Translations under genes and position numbers: made by a program
DNA from: Plasmodiophora brassicae
Taxonomy: Eukaryota; Endomyxa: Phytomyxea; Phytomyxea; Plasmodiophorida
Direction: 5' to 3'
Assembly: GCA_036867785.1 (NCBI GenBank)
Contig: CP145420.1
Span: 434,001 to 498,000 of the forward strand
Length of the DNA stretch: 64,000 nt
Shown: positions 1-16,325 of the stretch, one piece after another
How positions within the stretch are numbered: position 1 is the stretch's first letter
Layout: each line of letters opens with the position of its first letter
Notes under the pieces: generated by a model
Seen by the model: only the letters and a program-made list of their open reading frames with translations
What the model was told of the DNA's origin: nothing
Databases searched by the model: none

Positions 1-60
1 GCCATCCAGGTTCGTTCTACGATTCTCTTTCGTTGATTTTCTTATGACACTCCATTGCAG

Positions 61-3000
61 AGGCTATACGGCGGCACATACAGCGTTGGGTTACGAGTGA
101 AAGCGACCTTGATCGACCTTGTGTTTCGGAAATCGCTCGTGCTCTCTCCTGCCAATGTCCACGTTGGGCACATTGTGACAATCATGGCCACCAACATTGA
201 GGCTGTCGCCGACGCCGCTTCCCACTTCCACTTGTAACTTAACCCTTTTGTTGGCGGCGACCTCGCGTTCAGTACTGACCGAATCTGTCGTTAGTTTATG
301 GTCTGGATGCCTAGAGGTCCTGCTCATTCTCGTCCTGACGGTCTATTTGGCTGGCTTACGGGCGGCGATTGCCCCTGTTGTCATCATCGTTGCGTTCGTC
401 ATGCCTGTCCAGCTCTTTCTGGGAAACTTTGTCAGCCAGACATCCTTGTCGTTCGTCGTTGCCGCCAGCGACAGGCTTCGACTGATGACCGAAATTCTAA
501 CGGCTATCAAGCTGGTTAAGTTTTACGCGTGGGAGAAACCCGTTCTCAAGCGCGTCGAGACGGTTCGTACACGCGAGGCACGAGCCGCATCATTTCAGAT
601 TTTCGCTCGAGCCATCAATTTCGCATTCGTCTTCGGGGCGCCTGTTTTGACAACACTGTCATGCTTACTGGTTCTTCAACTTACTGGTGCGAAACTGGAT
701 CCCGTCCTGGCTTTCACCTTGGTGTCCGTCTTCAACACGCTTCGATACCCTCTCCTGCTCTTACCGATGGCAGTCAAAGCGTTTTCAAGCGCTCGGAATG
801 CCTTCTCGATCATTGATGAGTTCCTTGGGCGTCCAGAGATGATCGACCAGCGTGACAAGGCGTGCCCAGCTGGGTCCATTGAGCTCCAATCAACGTCGAC
901 TCGCTGGGAGGGTTCCCGGTCAGATACGCTTTCCGATATTTCAGTTCGTGTTGGGCGCGGTGAAGTTCTTGCCATTGTCGGCGACGTTGGATGTGGCAAG
1001 AGCAGTCTGATCGCAGCGATGCTGGGACAGATGCCGATCACATCGGGACGTGTTTCCATCAACGGAAAGGTATCCTATTGCCCGCAAGAGGCCTGGCTGG
1101 TCAACGCGACTATCAAGGAGAACCTTCTCTTCGGGTCGGACTGGGACTCAAAGAGGTACTCTGACGTGATTCGCGTTTGTGCTCTCGAACGGGACCTTTC
1201 TCTGTTCGTGGACGGCGATCAACTTGAAATCTGCGAACGCGGAGCCAACCTTTCTGGAGGGCAACGACAACGTGTATCAATGGCTCGTGCTGTCTACAAT
1301 CAAAGCGACATTGTTTTTCTCGACGATCCCTTGAGCGCGCTTGACCAGAACGTGGGGCGATCCATATTCGACAACTGCGTCAAAGGGTTTCTTGCCGATC
1401 GGGCCGTTGTGCTTGTCACTCATCAACTCCAGTATCTGTCTCAGTGCACCAATGTTGTCGTGATGGTTGACGGAAAGATTGGCGAATATGGGAAGTTCGA
1501 CGACCTGATGCTACGTCCTGATGGACGCCTCCGGTCACTCATGGAACAGTTCAGTACGACGTCAGAAATGGAGCTTCCAGAAGCTGTTGATGAAGCTCTT
1601 ATGAAGATGATTCGTGTTCCAAGTGGAACCAATCTAGCTCTACATGAACCGATGACCGAGTTGTCTCAGAGCCGAGAACAAGAGGACCGAGAACTCGTTC
1701 GCTCTACTGAAGTTGAACTCACCGAGATCGTTTCCCATCCGTCATCTCCGTCAATGGTCATCATACCAAACGAGCGCGCGATCGAGCGAATCGCCTATTA
1801 CAACCGACAACTGCAGGCGTCTGTACAGACGGTCGACGAGGCGACGCTCATGAAGAAGGTTGAATTCGACCAGGCGTCGCTGTTTGGCACAAGATACCTT
1901 CCGGTCCCCCAGAATGGCCACGATAACCGCGATTTCTCACGAACTGTCAGCCATAACATGTACGTATGGCTTTTGCCAAGCATTGTCTAGCTGCTAATTG
2001 GACTGACAGGATGCGACCATTGACAACTGTCACGAAGCCGTTCGTAAAAGATAGCATGGACATGAACTCCAAGGCCGCTGCCGAATGGGTTAGCCCGGGA
2101 CGAACGTGGTGCCGGTACATGCGCCAGACTGGCGGTGTCACTTGTGCCGTCCTTCTGTTCATTGTGTTCTGGCTAACCCATGGTGTTCGAATCGGGATTG
2201 ATATTTGGGTCAAGGTCTGGCAAGGGCCTCCTCACTCCGCGTACAAGGCGGCATCGCTGGGTCCCACCAACGATGTGGCCATCTTCTCTGGGTTATGCGC
2301 TCTGTTCATCTGTGCCGTTGCTGCGCGTGGAACTTGGCTGGCGCGTGTGACGGCGGCCAAAGCTCGGGCATTGCACGATGGTGTGTTGAACTCCCTGATC
2401 CGAGCACCTATGTCATTCTACGACAACACCCCGTTGGGACGCATACTGCAGTCAACGTCGAAACATCAGGCCGATGCTGACGATCGACTCCCTGATTCAC
2501 TCATGCAGTGGATGCAGTACCTTCCTCTTGCTGTCGGTTCCCTGATTGTCATGACGGTCCAAAGTTCGGCCCCGCTGCCCATGTTCGGTTTCGTCATCCT
2601 ACTTTTGTTTATCGGGGCGCTGCTGGTATTGTTTACGCGAAGGTCCGGCGCTCTCGTCTATTTCCTGGACCGTCAGGCAGTGGCCAAGACGATGCTGTAC
2701 TCGCATGTGACGGCGAGCCTCGAGGGCCTGTTCTCGATTCGAGCATTCTGTGCTCAGGATCGATTCAAGGCGATTCTTCTCGATCGACTGGACAGCGCTA
2801 ATTGCTTCGACCTGGCCGCCCAGTCTGTTCGATTCTTCATCGCCCTCTACGTTGATGTGATCTGTTCCTTGGCGATCTTCATCAATGCGTACCTATTCGT
2901 CGTCTACTCGGTTGACGCAGCGACCATCGGATTGTCCCTGTCCAACGCCCTCCAGATTCTTGTCTTCACTGGGTGGTCGCTAAGGATGTGGGAGGAAGCG

Positions 3001-4018
3001 TCCTCTTCGATTCAGTCGGTTGGAAATCTCCAATTCCTCGCAACTAAGCTCCCTGCCGAGGCCCCAGATATTATTCCCTCAGCGCGCCCCAGCCCGCCAT
3101 GGCCGCAAGAAGGCAGCATCGTCTTCCAAGACGTTGTCTTGCGGTATTCGCTGTTCGGCGTCGCTGTGCTCAAACGTATCAACTTCACAATCAAACCGAT
3201 GGAGAAGATTGGCATCGTCGGCCGAACCGTAAGCATTGCTCGTCATAATTCGGCTTTCCAGTAATGTCGGTTTGTAGGGATCGGGCAAGTCCACACTGCT
3301 GGTCGCCCTCTTGCGAATCGTCGAACTGGCCGCTGGTCGAATCATCATCGACGGCGTTGACATATCGAAGATCGGTCTGGAAGATCTTCGAAGTCGCATT
3401 GCCATCATCCCGCAGGAGTCGGTCCTGTTTTCGGGTACCATCCGGGAAAACCTGGACGTGAAGAACGTGTACAATGATGCCGACATTTGGAAGGCGTTGA
3501 ACGCTGTCAATCTAGGCGCCATCATTCGTGATCTGCCTGACGGTCTGAATTCCAACGTCGTCGAGAAAGGTCCTCGGTTCTCTCTCGGCCAGCGCCAGCT
3601 TTTCTGCATCGCACGTGCGATCCTGATGAAGGCCCGCGTTGTCGTTCTGGATGAGGCAACAGCCGCTATTGACGCCAGAACGGATGCGCTGGTACAGAAG
3701 GCCATTGCCGAGAACTTTGCCGACTGCACCGTCCTTACCATTGCGCACCGCCTGAACACGATCATTCAATCCGACCGCATCCTTATGCTCAGCGCCGGCA
3801 AGATCCTCGAGTTCGACAAGCCCGCGACGCTTCTCGACAATCCCAACGGCGCGTTCTTCTCGCTCGTGGCCCAGACCGGCCCGCAAACGGCGAGGAAGCT
3901 CCGTCAACTCGCATTGGAGAAGCGGCAAATCGACGAGACCCGCGTCCGTACCCGATCCGACGTTGATTTCTTCAGAAGCCTGGCTCGACCTGCCGAGCCG
4001 ATCCCCGACAGCATGTAG
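61..4018 (+). CDS. ABC transporter, subfamily C (MRP type), 5' end missing
   Basis: Full-type ABCC exporter of the plasma or an internal membrane; members of this family pump conjugated organic anions or lipids using ATP. Exons 61-233, 295-1959, 2010-3228 and 3278-4018 join in phase to at least 1,265 residues; the start lies left of the window, since base 60 is a splice acceptor. Seen in order: remainder of the first membrane domain, NBD1 with Walker A VGDVGCGKSS, signature LSGGQRQRVSMARA and Walker B FLDDPLSALD (Asp where the catalytic Glu would be, as usual for ABCC NBD1), a Ser/Glu-rich linker, the second membrane domain, and NBD2 with Walker A GIVGRTGSGKST, split by the last intron, a degenerate signature FSLGQRQLF and Walker [12 protein letters not shown]. 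It is followed after 210 bases by a second ABCC gene in the same direction, so a tandem duplication is likely. Substrate unknown. Confidence 0.93.
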
Positions 4019-4228
4019 AACCCGTTGGACAGCAGTCGTGTTATCGTACGCGAACAGTAAAGTGACCTAAATCGGCGTCTGCTGTCATTCCCTTCAGCGT
4101 GCCCGGTCAGCGCGCAGTTTCGGGCAGCCGTGCCGAGTCGCAGACGCGGTAGCCGGCGCAGTGCAGTACGACGGGTTCTGCGTCATCGACACAGCAAACG
4201 CCGGTGGTAGTGTGTCGTTATAGAACCG

Positions 4229-9229
<5,001 letters not shown>

Positions 9230-9396
9230 ACGCTGTCGCCTCCCATTCGTCGTTGTCATTGTCCCATACGTGGTAGGCACCACCCCGTCGACGGGTTGGT
9301 TGTTGTTTGGCAGGAGGGAGGACCCGCCGGCGCCAGAGGACGCGCCGGACCGCCGCATTGGGGTGACGGGGGGCCGTGCGGGACGACGGGCGACGA

Positions 9397-9600
9397 ATGT
9401 CGGACGACGCGCTGGCGAAGAAGCACCTGGAGCTGGAGCATCTGCGGGTGGAGGAGGCGGCGCTGCGCGACGCGATGACGCCGGAGCAGGCGGCCGGCAA
9501 GATCGTCGCGGTCGTCAACGCGGCGCCGGACCCGTTCGTCGACGGCGGCAACGAATGGGTACACGCGCCCGGCGGCGGGTGCACCTGCGCCGTCATGTGA
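9397..9600 (+). CDS. G-protein gamma-subunit-like protein with CaaX tail
   Basis: A 67-residue intronless ORF starting MSDDALAKKH. It has an amphipathic helix rich in Leu/Glu (KKHLELEHLRVEEAAL), then a short second helix, then the DPFV...NEW stretch seen near the end of Gγ and GGL domains, and ends GGGCTCAVM, a CaaX farnesylation box (C-A-V-M). Length, order and tail fit a heterotrimeric G-protein gamma subunit, which would pair with a WD-repeat Gβ at the membrane. An upstream in-frame ATG at 9376 would add seven residues; I prefer 9397 because the conserved helix starts there. Gγ proteins diverge strongly, so this rests on pattern only; another small prenylated coiled-coil protein is possible. 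Confidence 0.65.
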   Translation: MSDDALAKKHLELEHLRVEEAALRDAMTPEQAAGKIVAVVNAAPDPFVDGGNEWVHAPGGGCTCAVM

Positions 9601-9826
9601 TATCGCGCGCCCCGTCGTCGTACCTGGGCAACAGTGTGGTGGAGGGGCTCCAGTGCATCAGCGGCGACCGATCGCGTCTACCTGTGTTCACACGGCGAAT
9701 TCACCATTCTGTCCACCTGCCGCGTCGTGTGTGTGTGTGTCGCCCCCCTGTTCGACAGAATGGGTCTCCCGCCTCCTGCAGGCGGGTCGCGTCTTATATT
9801 AAGCTCGATCGGCGTCACGTGCGTTA

Positions 9827-11964
9827 ATGACGATCGACCACGGTGACGACGACCGTCACGAGGGCGGCGCCAGCAGCGACGACGACGGCGGTAGCGGCCC
9901 GGGCGACGCCATCAGGCGCAACGTCTTCGACGGGCTCTGGGACGACCTGTACGCGCAGGCGCTGTCGTGTACTGGGTGGCGCGCGAACCCCCGTCCTGAA
10001 CGATCCCGCACAGGGTCGCCGGCGCGAACGTTGGCGGGGCGGTCTATGACGAGTTCGCGCGCGCCCGCCCGACCGTCACCATGGGCGTCCTGGCCGAGAT
10101 GCTCGTCCAGTTCTTCGGTGCCGTCCCCGCCGTCCGTCGGATTCGTGGCCTGGTGCCTGGCAGGGCCCTGCAGGCCGTCCTGCGGCGGCACACCGACGCC
10201 AAGCTGGGCAGCATGTTCGGCGACGACGACGACGACGACGCAGGGCGATCCCGGCTGGTGTTCGCCAGGGACGCGTTCGTCGCCATGAGCGGCGACCTGT
10301 TCGCCGGCGCCGACCTGTACCCGAACGCGGCCGCCTGGGACATGGACGACACGCGCCTGCCTCTGCTACGCGACATCTCCCGAGTCGTACGATTCGACTC
10401 GCGCGCGCGCGCGCGCGCTCTAACCTGTGTGTGCTTGCTTCCTAGCTGGACACGCTGTCGTGCATACCGCTGGCGATCCATCGGACGTTGTCGCGGGGCG
10501 AGACGGCCGCCCACCTGCTGCGCAAGCCCAGCGAGCAGCGCCAGCACCACGAGCTCGTCTTCCTGAGCCGCATAGCGTCCCAGGCGCTCCAGCGCCTGGG
10601 CTGTGGGCCTGCGACGATGGACGTCGTCCGGTGCATGACGCTGCGGGTCGTCGAGCAGGACGACGCCGTCTGCCGGGAGGGCGACCTGGCCGAGGACTAC
10701 TTCGTCGTGTTCGACGGCGCCCTGATCGTCAAGCGGTCGACGATCTTCGGCATGCTCGGGTCGGTGTCGGAGTTCGTCGCCGGGTACGGGTTCGGCGAGC
10801 GCTCCCTGATGCTGGCAGGCGGCCGTCGCAACGCGACCGTGATCGGCCAGTGCCACACGGTCCTCGGCGTCCTGCACGCGCCCGACTTCAGGCGCCTGCT
10901 CTACCCGGTCGGTGCGCCTCTGCCACGACTGATCACCGTCCCCACCGCCCCCACCCCCTAACCGATGCCGCGCCCAGACGCTTCAGCGTGTCCTGAAGCG
11001 CAAGATCGACTTCTTCCGCCGCCTGCCGTACATGGCGCGGGTACCATACAACGAGGTCGCCGAGGTCGCCAACACCTCCTGGTTCCGTCGTTACCGCCCG
11101 CGGGACGTCATCCACCAGCAGGGCGACGCCATGCCCACCGACCTGTTCTTCGTCGCGTCCGGCCGCGTTCGTATCATTCGCGAAACGCCACCGGCGACGG
11201 CCCGTCGGCCATTGCAGGCGCCGTTGCGCTGCACGTCGTCCCGTTCGACGACCACGTCGCCGTCCACCGCCTCGTCCCGTCCGGGTTCGTCCCGGGTCGG
11301 GCACTTCAGCGGCGTCCAGGCCCCCATGCGGTACGCACGACCGAACACGGCCGCCGTCCAGCAAGGCGTGTTCTCCGTTCAGTCGCCGTACCGTCGGCGG
11401 CCCCGGTCGGCGCCGAATTACAAGCCGGGGACGACGACGAACACGAAGACGGTCGGTCAGATCCCGATCCCCTCGTTGGCAGTGACGAGGGTGCCCAGGC
11501 ACGGGGGTTCACCTGGATCGCCCGGCGCCCCAGTATTCATCGAGTGCTGCGTGCTCGGGTTCCCCTACGCCCTGGGTGACCTGCCCGAGGAGCGCCTGAC
11601 CAAGGTGCAACTCGTGTGGCACACGAGCACGGTGGCCATCGACCTCGTCGAGATGCTGGTCGTCCCGCACACCAGCCTGTTCAAGTACGCGTCGCTCGTC
11701 GTCCCGAACCTGTACCGGTGCCCGCCCGACCTCAAACTTCGTCGCGACCTGCAGGCCATCGCCGCATGGGACAAGTACAAGCAGGCGCTGATCGCATCGA
11801 GCGCCCCGATCACGCAACGAACCGGCTTCTACTTCTCCCATCACAACCGCCGGCTCACCGAACGCGCCGCACGCCCCGTCGCCCCACGAATCCGTTCGGG
11901 CGACCTCGTGCCGCGCCGGCGCGCCCTGCCCGATCCCGATTGGTTCAGATCATCGCGCGCCTGA
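9827..11964 (+). CDS. Protein with cyclic-nucleotide-binding (CNB) domains
   Basis: Six exons (9827-9966, 10014-10386, 10446-10907, 10978-11170, 11218-11490, 11534-11964) keep phase and give 623 residues. After an acidic N-terminus there is a helical region and a first CNB fold: VCREGDLAEDYFVVFDG, then FGERSLMLAGGRRNATV, which resembles the phosphate-binding cassette FGE...PR-A-T. A second CNB-like start follows (DVIHQQGDAMPTDLFFVASG) with a long, poorly conserved insert before FPYALGDLPEER and a helical tail. No kinase, channel or GEF domain is present, so it may be a PKA regulatory-like or a stand-alone cAMP/cGMP sensor. Exons 4-6 run through a region where two frames are open; the splice choices at 11171 and 11491 were made by phase and codon quality and are the weakest part. 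A CG dinucleotide run sits in intron 2. Confidence 0.72.
10400..10418. repeat. (CG)n simple repeat in an intron
   Basis: About nine CG units inside intron 2 of the CNB-domain gene, between a GTACGA donor and a CTAG acceptor. It could form Z-DNA, and its length is likely to vary between strains; no function is evident. Confidence 0.85.
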
Positions 11965-12069
11965 GCCCATCGCCGCCCATCCACCGACAACGGATGACGC
12001 CTATGCCGCGATTCCCTGGTATGAACAATTAGTTTAAGGGGGTGCGGGTCTCCGCTCCGACACCGCCGG

Positions 12070-14834
12070 TCATCGTCGTGGAGGAGGAGGCGGCGGTGGA
12101 CGACCTCGCATAGGAGGCGGGCCTGGAGGTCCAGCCCGACCACGAGGTGGTGGCGGCGGCGGCGGCGGCATTCGACCTTGGGAAGGCCCGTCATCGTACT
12201 CGTAGGCGTCGTCGACTGGCATCCCGCGTCGAGGACCCGCAGGTGGGCGAGGCGGCGGAGGCGGCCCACCGGGCCGACCACGTGCAGGCGGTGGTGGAGC
12301 AGGACCTCGAGGCGACGCTCTCGATTCGAAACCGCCACCATCGACGTCATCGTCCGCAGCAGACGGTGGTTGACGAGGGGGCATGCGCGACGTTGCCGGG
12401 CCGCCGCGCGGTGGCGGTGGCATTCTACCTGCACGTGGAGGTGGTGGCGGGGGCATTCGACCACCAGCTCTGGGTGGCGCCGGCGCCGGACGTCCAGTAG
12501 GTCCATCATCGTCCGATGGCGTTGACTTGAGCGCCTTCGGCTTGAAGTTGCGAATCGACGCGAGAAGATCAGCACGGCCTCCTGTGGCAGGTGGCGGCGG
12601 CATCGACGCTTCCTCCGCGTTGTCGAACGACGGCGGTGGTGGCGGCGGTGGAGGAGCCGGGCTGGCACGAGCAGGTGGCCCACGCGGTGGCCCAGGAGGT
12701 GGAGGCGGTGGTGCACCACCACCCCTTGGGCTAGGCGTGCCGCGAGAGCGACCGCCCATTGGCTGCTGCTTCTGCTGCTGCTGCTGCCCATAAGCAGAAT
12801 TGCCATCGTCATCGTACGATGCCGCCATAGCTGGCGGACGAGGAGGGGGAGGAGCCGGTCGACCTGCGCGGGGGCCACCAGAAGGTGGGCCACGTGGGGG
12901 CGGCGGCGGCGGCGGCGCACCACCTCGTCTGGGAGGTGGGCCTCTGGGCGCCATTTGCGGTTCTTCGTCTTGGTACTGCGCGGGTGCAGGAGGCGGCGGC
13001 GGAGGACGACCACGAGGTGGACCACCGGCAGCAGGAGCACCACGAGGCATCGCAGCAGCGCGAGGCGGAATAAGAGGCATGCCGCGACCCGCCGGCATTC
13101 GCGAAGACGCATCACTTGCCAGCACCGGTGCCGACTTGTCGTCCGTGTCGCACTTGGCCAGATTGTTCTTCTTGAAGCTCGCGATCTGCTTCAGGAGGTC
13201 GGCGCGACCGCCAGATGCAGGCGGAGGCGTACTCTGTGGTGGAGGCGGTGGCGCTCGAGCCGCTGTTGGCGGTGGTGGTGCGCCCATTGGAGCACGAGGT
13301 GCTGCGGGTGGTGGACGAGGCGCCGCAGGCATACGAGAGGCCGATGGTGGCGCCGCTGGTGGAGGCGCGCGAGGTGCTACTGGCGGCGGCGGAGCAGGCG
13401 CTGCCATGCGAGGCCCTTGAGGAGGTGGAGGCATTCGTGGTGCAGGTGGCATCCGGGGTGCGGCCGGTGGTGGAGGCGCTTGCCTGTGTGCAGCAGCAGG
13501 TGGCGGTGGAGCAGCTGGCATACGTTGTTGCGGCGGTCCTGGAGGAGCAGGCATGCGAGGCTGGTGCTGCTGCTGCGGCGGTGCAGATGGCATCCGAGGA
13601 GCTGGTGGTGCGGGCGCACGCTGCTGCTGCATTGGTGGCTGGCCCATTGGCGGTGCCCCCATTGCCTGGCGAGATTGCGCCGGTGCCATTTGTTGCCCTC
13701 TGCCAGCCATTGGCTGCCCTGCAGGCTGTCTGCCTGGCACCTGCTGACCCGTGGGCATGCCCAGGATGCTCGGATCCTCGATGATCAGCTCACAGATGGC
13801 ATTGATAAGCTTCGGCGCAGTCAAGAGCAACATAGGGTCCGCACCAGACGGTGCTCCAGACAGCAACGACGGCCCAATTGCATAGGCGAGCTTCATCGTT
13901 GACATTTGCGTCACCTCCTGTACGACATCTGTCAGGTTGACCTTCGATACCCCACGAACAGTTCTACCTCGTTCTGAGACAGGGCGTTCAGCACGACAAA
14001 CAGCGTGTACAGAAATCCCCTCGTATCCGGGGCAAGCTGGTTCAGGACGCCGGCTAGTTGAGGTACATTGTCAGGCGTCATTTTCTGGGTGGACAGCAGC
14101 ATGTCCAGGATGTGAGGAGGCAGAATGGGCGATGGCAAATCCCGGATCGCCTGGCGCACACGTCAGGACGGGGGGCGCCGGCAACGACACGCGTTACCAC
14201 CAAACCTTCTTCAGGCTCTGCGCAATAGAGAGAATCGAGTAACGCTGGAAATCGATGGGGCGGTGCAGGTTGACGGCCGCGCTCATGGCCTCAACTTCGC
14301 CTTGCACCCCTGGATCCATGAAGATCATGGGAATGCCGAGGCCTGCAATCGCACCAGTCATGCGGTTGGTCCACAGGTCAACGCATCGGCGGGCTGTATA
14401 CCTCGTTTGGCAATCTCGATGACCATGAGTTCTGGTAGCTGAAGCGCTCCACCTTGCATGGGCTGTATTGTCAGCGAAGGAACGGCCACTTCCGGCGATA
14501 GCCAATATGAGATTGCAAGTCTAAGGGAATGCGTTATTAGACCTACATTGCGGTGGGGGCGGTTGTTGCTGCTGCTGATGCATCTGCTGTTGGCCATAGG
14601 GATCCTGGCCATTCGGGTCGTCGTACGGATAGAATTGCCATTGGCCTTGTTCATCATAATATCCCTGGCTGGGATCGCCGACCTGCCCGTCCTGATCATC
14701 GTAATACTGGTCCTGCTGCGCATTGGGATCGTAGTATCCCTGATCTGTTGCACCAGCCTCAGTCCGGTGCAGGGCATCATCGTACACCCACGACCCGCAC
14801 CGTATTGCTGCTGCTGGCTCCACTGGTACGCCAT
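12070..14834 (-). CDS. RhoGAP-fold protein with poly-proline tail and two WH2 motifs
   Basis: Six exons (14834-14792, 14744-14547, 14488-14402, 14342-14206, 14150-13968, 13917-12070, reading leftwards) give 831 residues starting MAYQWSQQQQYGAG. Order: a Tyr/Gln/Asp-rich segment; a RhoGAP fold from about residue 85 (LQLPELMVIEIAKRGLG, SLKKAIRDLPSPILPP, MSTMKLAYAIGPSLL); then about 550 residues of Pro/Gly/Met repeats with long PPPPPP runs; and two WH2-like actin-binding motifs (GGRADLLKQIASFKKNNLAK near 13165-13211 and GGRADLLASIRNFKPKALKS near 12541-12590). The pair suggests a link between Rho-family GTPases and actin assembly, with the prolines recruiting profilin or SH3 proteins. The catalytic arginine-finger position (EGIFR in active RhoGAPs) reads MIFMD, and the conserved Asn of NLA..FGP is Lys, so GTPase activation is probably lost. 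The long antisense ORFs over the repeat are GC-codon shadows. Confidence 0.82.
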
Positions 14835-15264
14835 ACGGCCCTGCACCGACTGGCGCCCCGCAGGTCAGAGCACCGGCCCCACACAGGGGACGCTCGCGCG
14901 CGTCTCTCGTCAAACGCCGTCGGCAGGACACGACCGCCAGACGATCGTCGCGGGTCGTGACACAAAAACGGCAGGCGCCGGCGCGGTCGGAGCTGTCAGT
15001 GGCTTGTCGCGTCAGCCAACGGTCGACCCGCGAGAGGAGGACACAGCACACCGAATCGCCAGACAAAAACGTGACCCTGAATTTTTGCTCCAGCGCCCAG
15101 CGGTGTCAGTCGCAGCGACAGCATCGTCAGACAAAGGGGACGACGACGCCGTTTTTGTCCACGCCCGTTTGTGGGCGCGTTCGGCGACGTCTAAAAATAC
15201 AAACCTGGTCGGTGGCGTTCCCGAATGGTTGATGCCAACAGATGCAGAGAACGTCGTGTGCCAA
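14835..15264. other. Intergenic region upstream of the RhoGAP-WH2 gene
   Basis: Between the RhoGAP-WH2 start codon and the stop codon of the next minus-strand gene. It should hold the promoter of the former and the 3' UTR of the latter. I see no gene, repeat or clear motif. Confidence 0.5.
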
Positions 15265-16121
15265 CTATTTATTGACTCGGAACATCACGCCGACGAATAT
15301 GCCGTTCACCAGGCCCAGAACGTACACGAGAGCGAGAACCATCAGGGCTGTCGGATGAGATTTTCATCAGAGGAACGATGGTGCAGCGCGACGACAAGCG
15401 CCAGCTGCTTACGGGCTTCCGCAAGATACGCCTTTACAATGTCGGGAATGGCGTCAAGCTGATCAGAGCTCAGCTCCTTGGTTCTCTTTCGGGGAGTATT
15501 GCGATCGACCCGGCGTTGAACTCCTGGAGGGTTCTCATTGTTCGTGGTTTTCGAAGGGTCCACGAGGGCGTATTGCTTCATAATCCATGACATAATTTCC
15601 TCCTTGGTTCGAGGAGTTTCCTCTGTACGTATATAATCAATACAAGCGCACAACAAGCAATTCATCTAATGCAAACCTCCATACTGGACGCGAATACTCT
15701 TCTCTTCGCAGTAGCTAAACAGATAGATCTTATCAGATTACGACAACGGGTGGAAGCAACGTCTCAACAGTACAAGTATATGGTCGGGAAATACTCAATC
15801 GCTTCAAGCCTGGCAACGGTGGGATTGGTCGTAACGTCGACCTACAACTCATAAATCGCTTTGCAGAGATTGAGAGCGCACCACAACCTTGGCAATTCGG
15901 ATACCAGTTGACCCAGCCTGGACGTCACGACCGAGATCTTCGAGAATCGGCGCCAGCTTCTTGCAGTGGCCGCACCACGTTGCTGTAAAAGCAACGACCC
16001 ACACGTCACGTTTGATTTTCTCGTAGAAGTCTCCATCAGAGAGCAGTTCGACGCTGGAAGACGAAACGCTAACATGAAGCAACGCAGACACAGCCACGAT
16101 GCAGAGAACGCGCGCTGGCAT
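15265..16121 (-). CDS. Membrane-anchored thioredoxin/PDI-like protein (TMX type)
   Basis: Five exons (16121-15888, 15841-15774, 15714-15677, 15622-15413, 15347-15265) give 210 residues. A signal peptide (MPARVLCIVAVSALLHVS) leads to one thioredoxin domain with the active site ATWCGHCKK, the conserved FPTIYFY strand-turn, and the Y.G..T..EI.SWI helix. A basic/polar linker (KTTNNENPPGVQ, TPRKRTKEL) is followed by a C-terminal membrane helix (LMVLALVYVLGLVNGIFVG). This fits a type I ER-membrane oxidoreductase that makes or rearranges disulfides in secretory proteins, like TMX1-4. The CGHC site is the PDI form (TMX1 has CPAC). There is no KDEL-type signal, consistent with membrane anchoring. The donor of the last intron is a perfect GTAAGC. 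Calreticulin, another ER folding factor, lies elsewhere in the window. Confidence 0.86.
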
Positions 16122-16325
16122 CGCTGAGCAATCTCTTGAAGATAGGTGAGCGACGGGCCCTTGACCCAATCACCTCGTTACACAGTACGCAGCGGGGCTG
16201 CTCTTCGTCGCGCGCAGATGGGTTAACCGCCTGCCGTCTGCGGGTGTATTCACTAAGTAAACCCGATGCTCTCTCGTTGATCAGAGGAGCGCTCAAACGC
16301 ATCACTCGACAGGGTCAGGGGTCGG

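Noticed and set aside
12147-13902. Long plus-strand ORFs opposite the RhoGAP-WH2 gene
   Set aside because: They are mirror images of Pro/Gly/Arg codons on the minus strand. The minus frame gives a RhoGAP fold and WH2 motifs, the plus frames give only Arg/Gly/Trp-rich nonsense.
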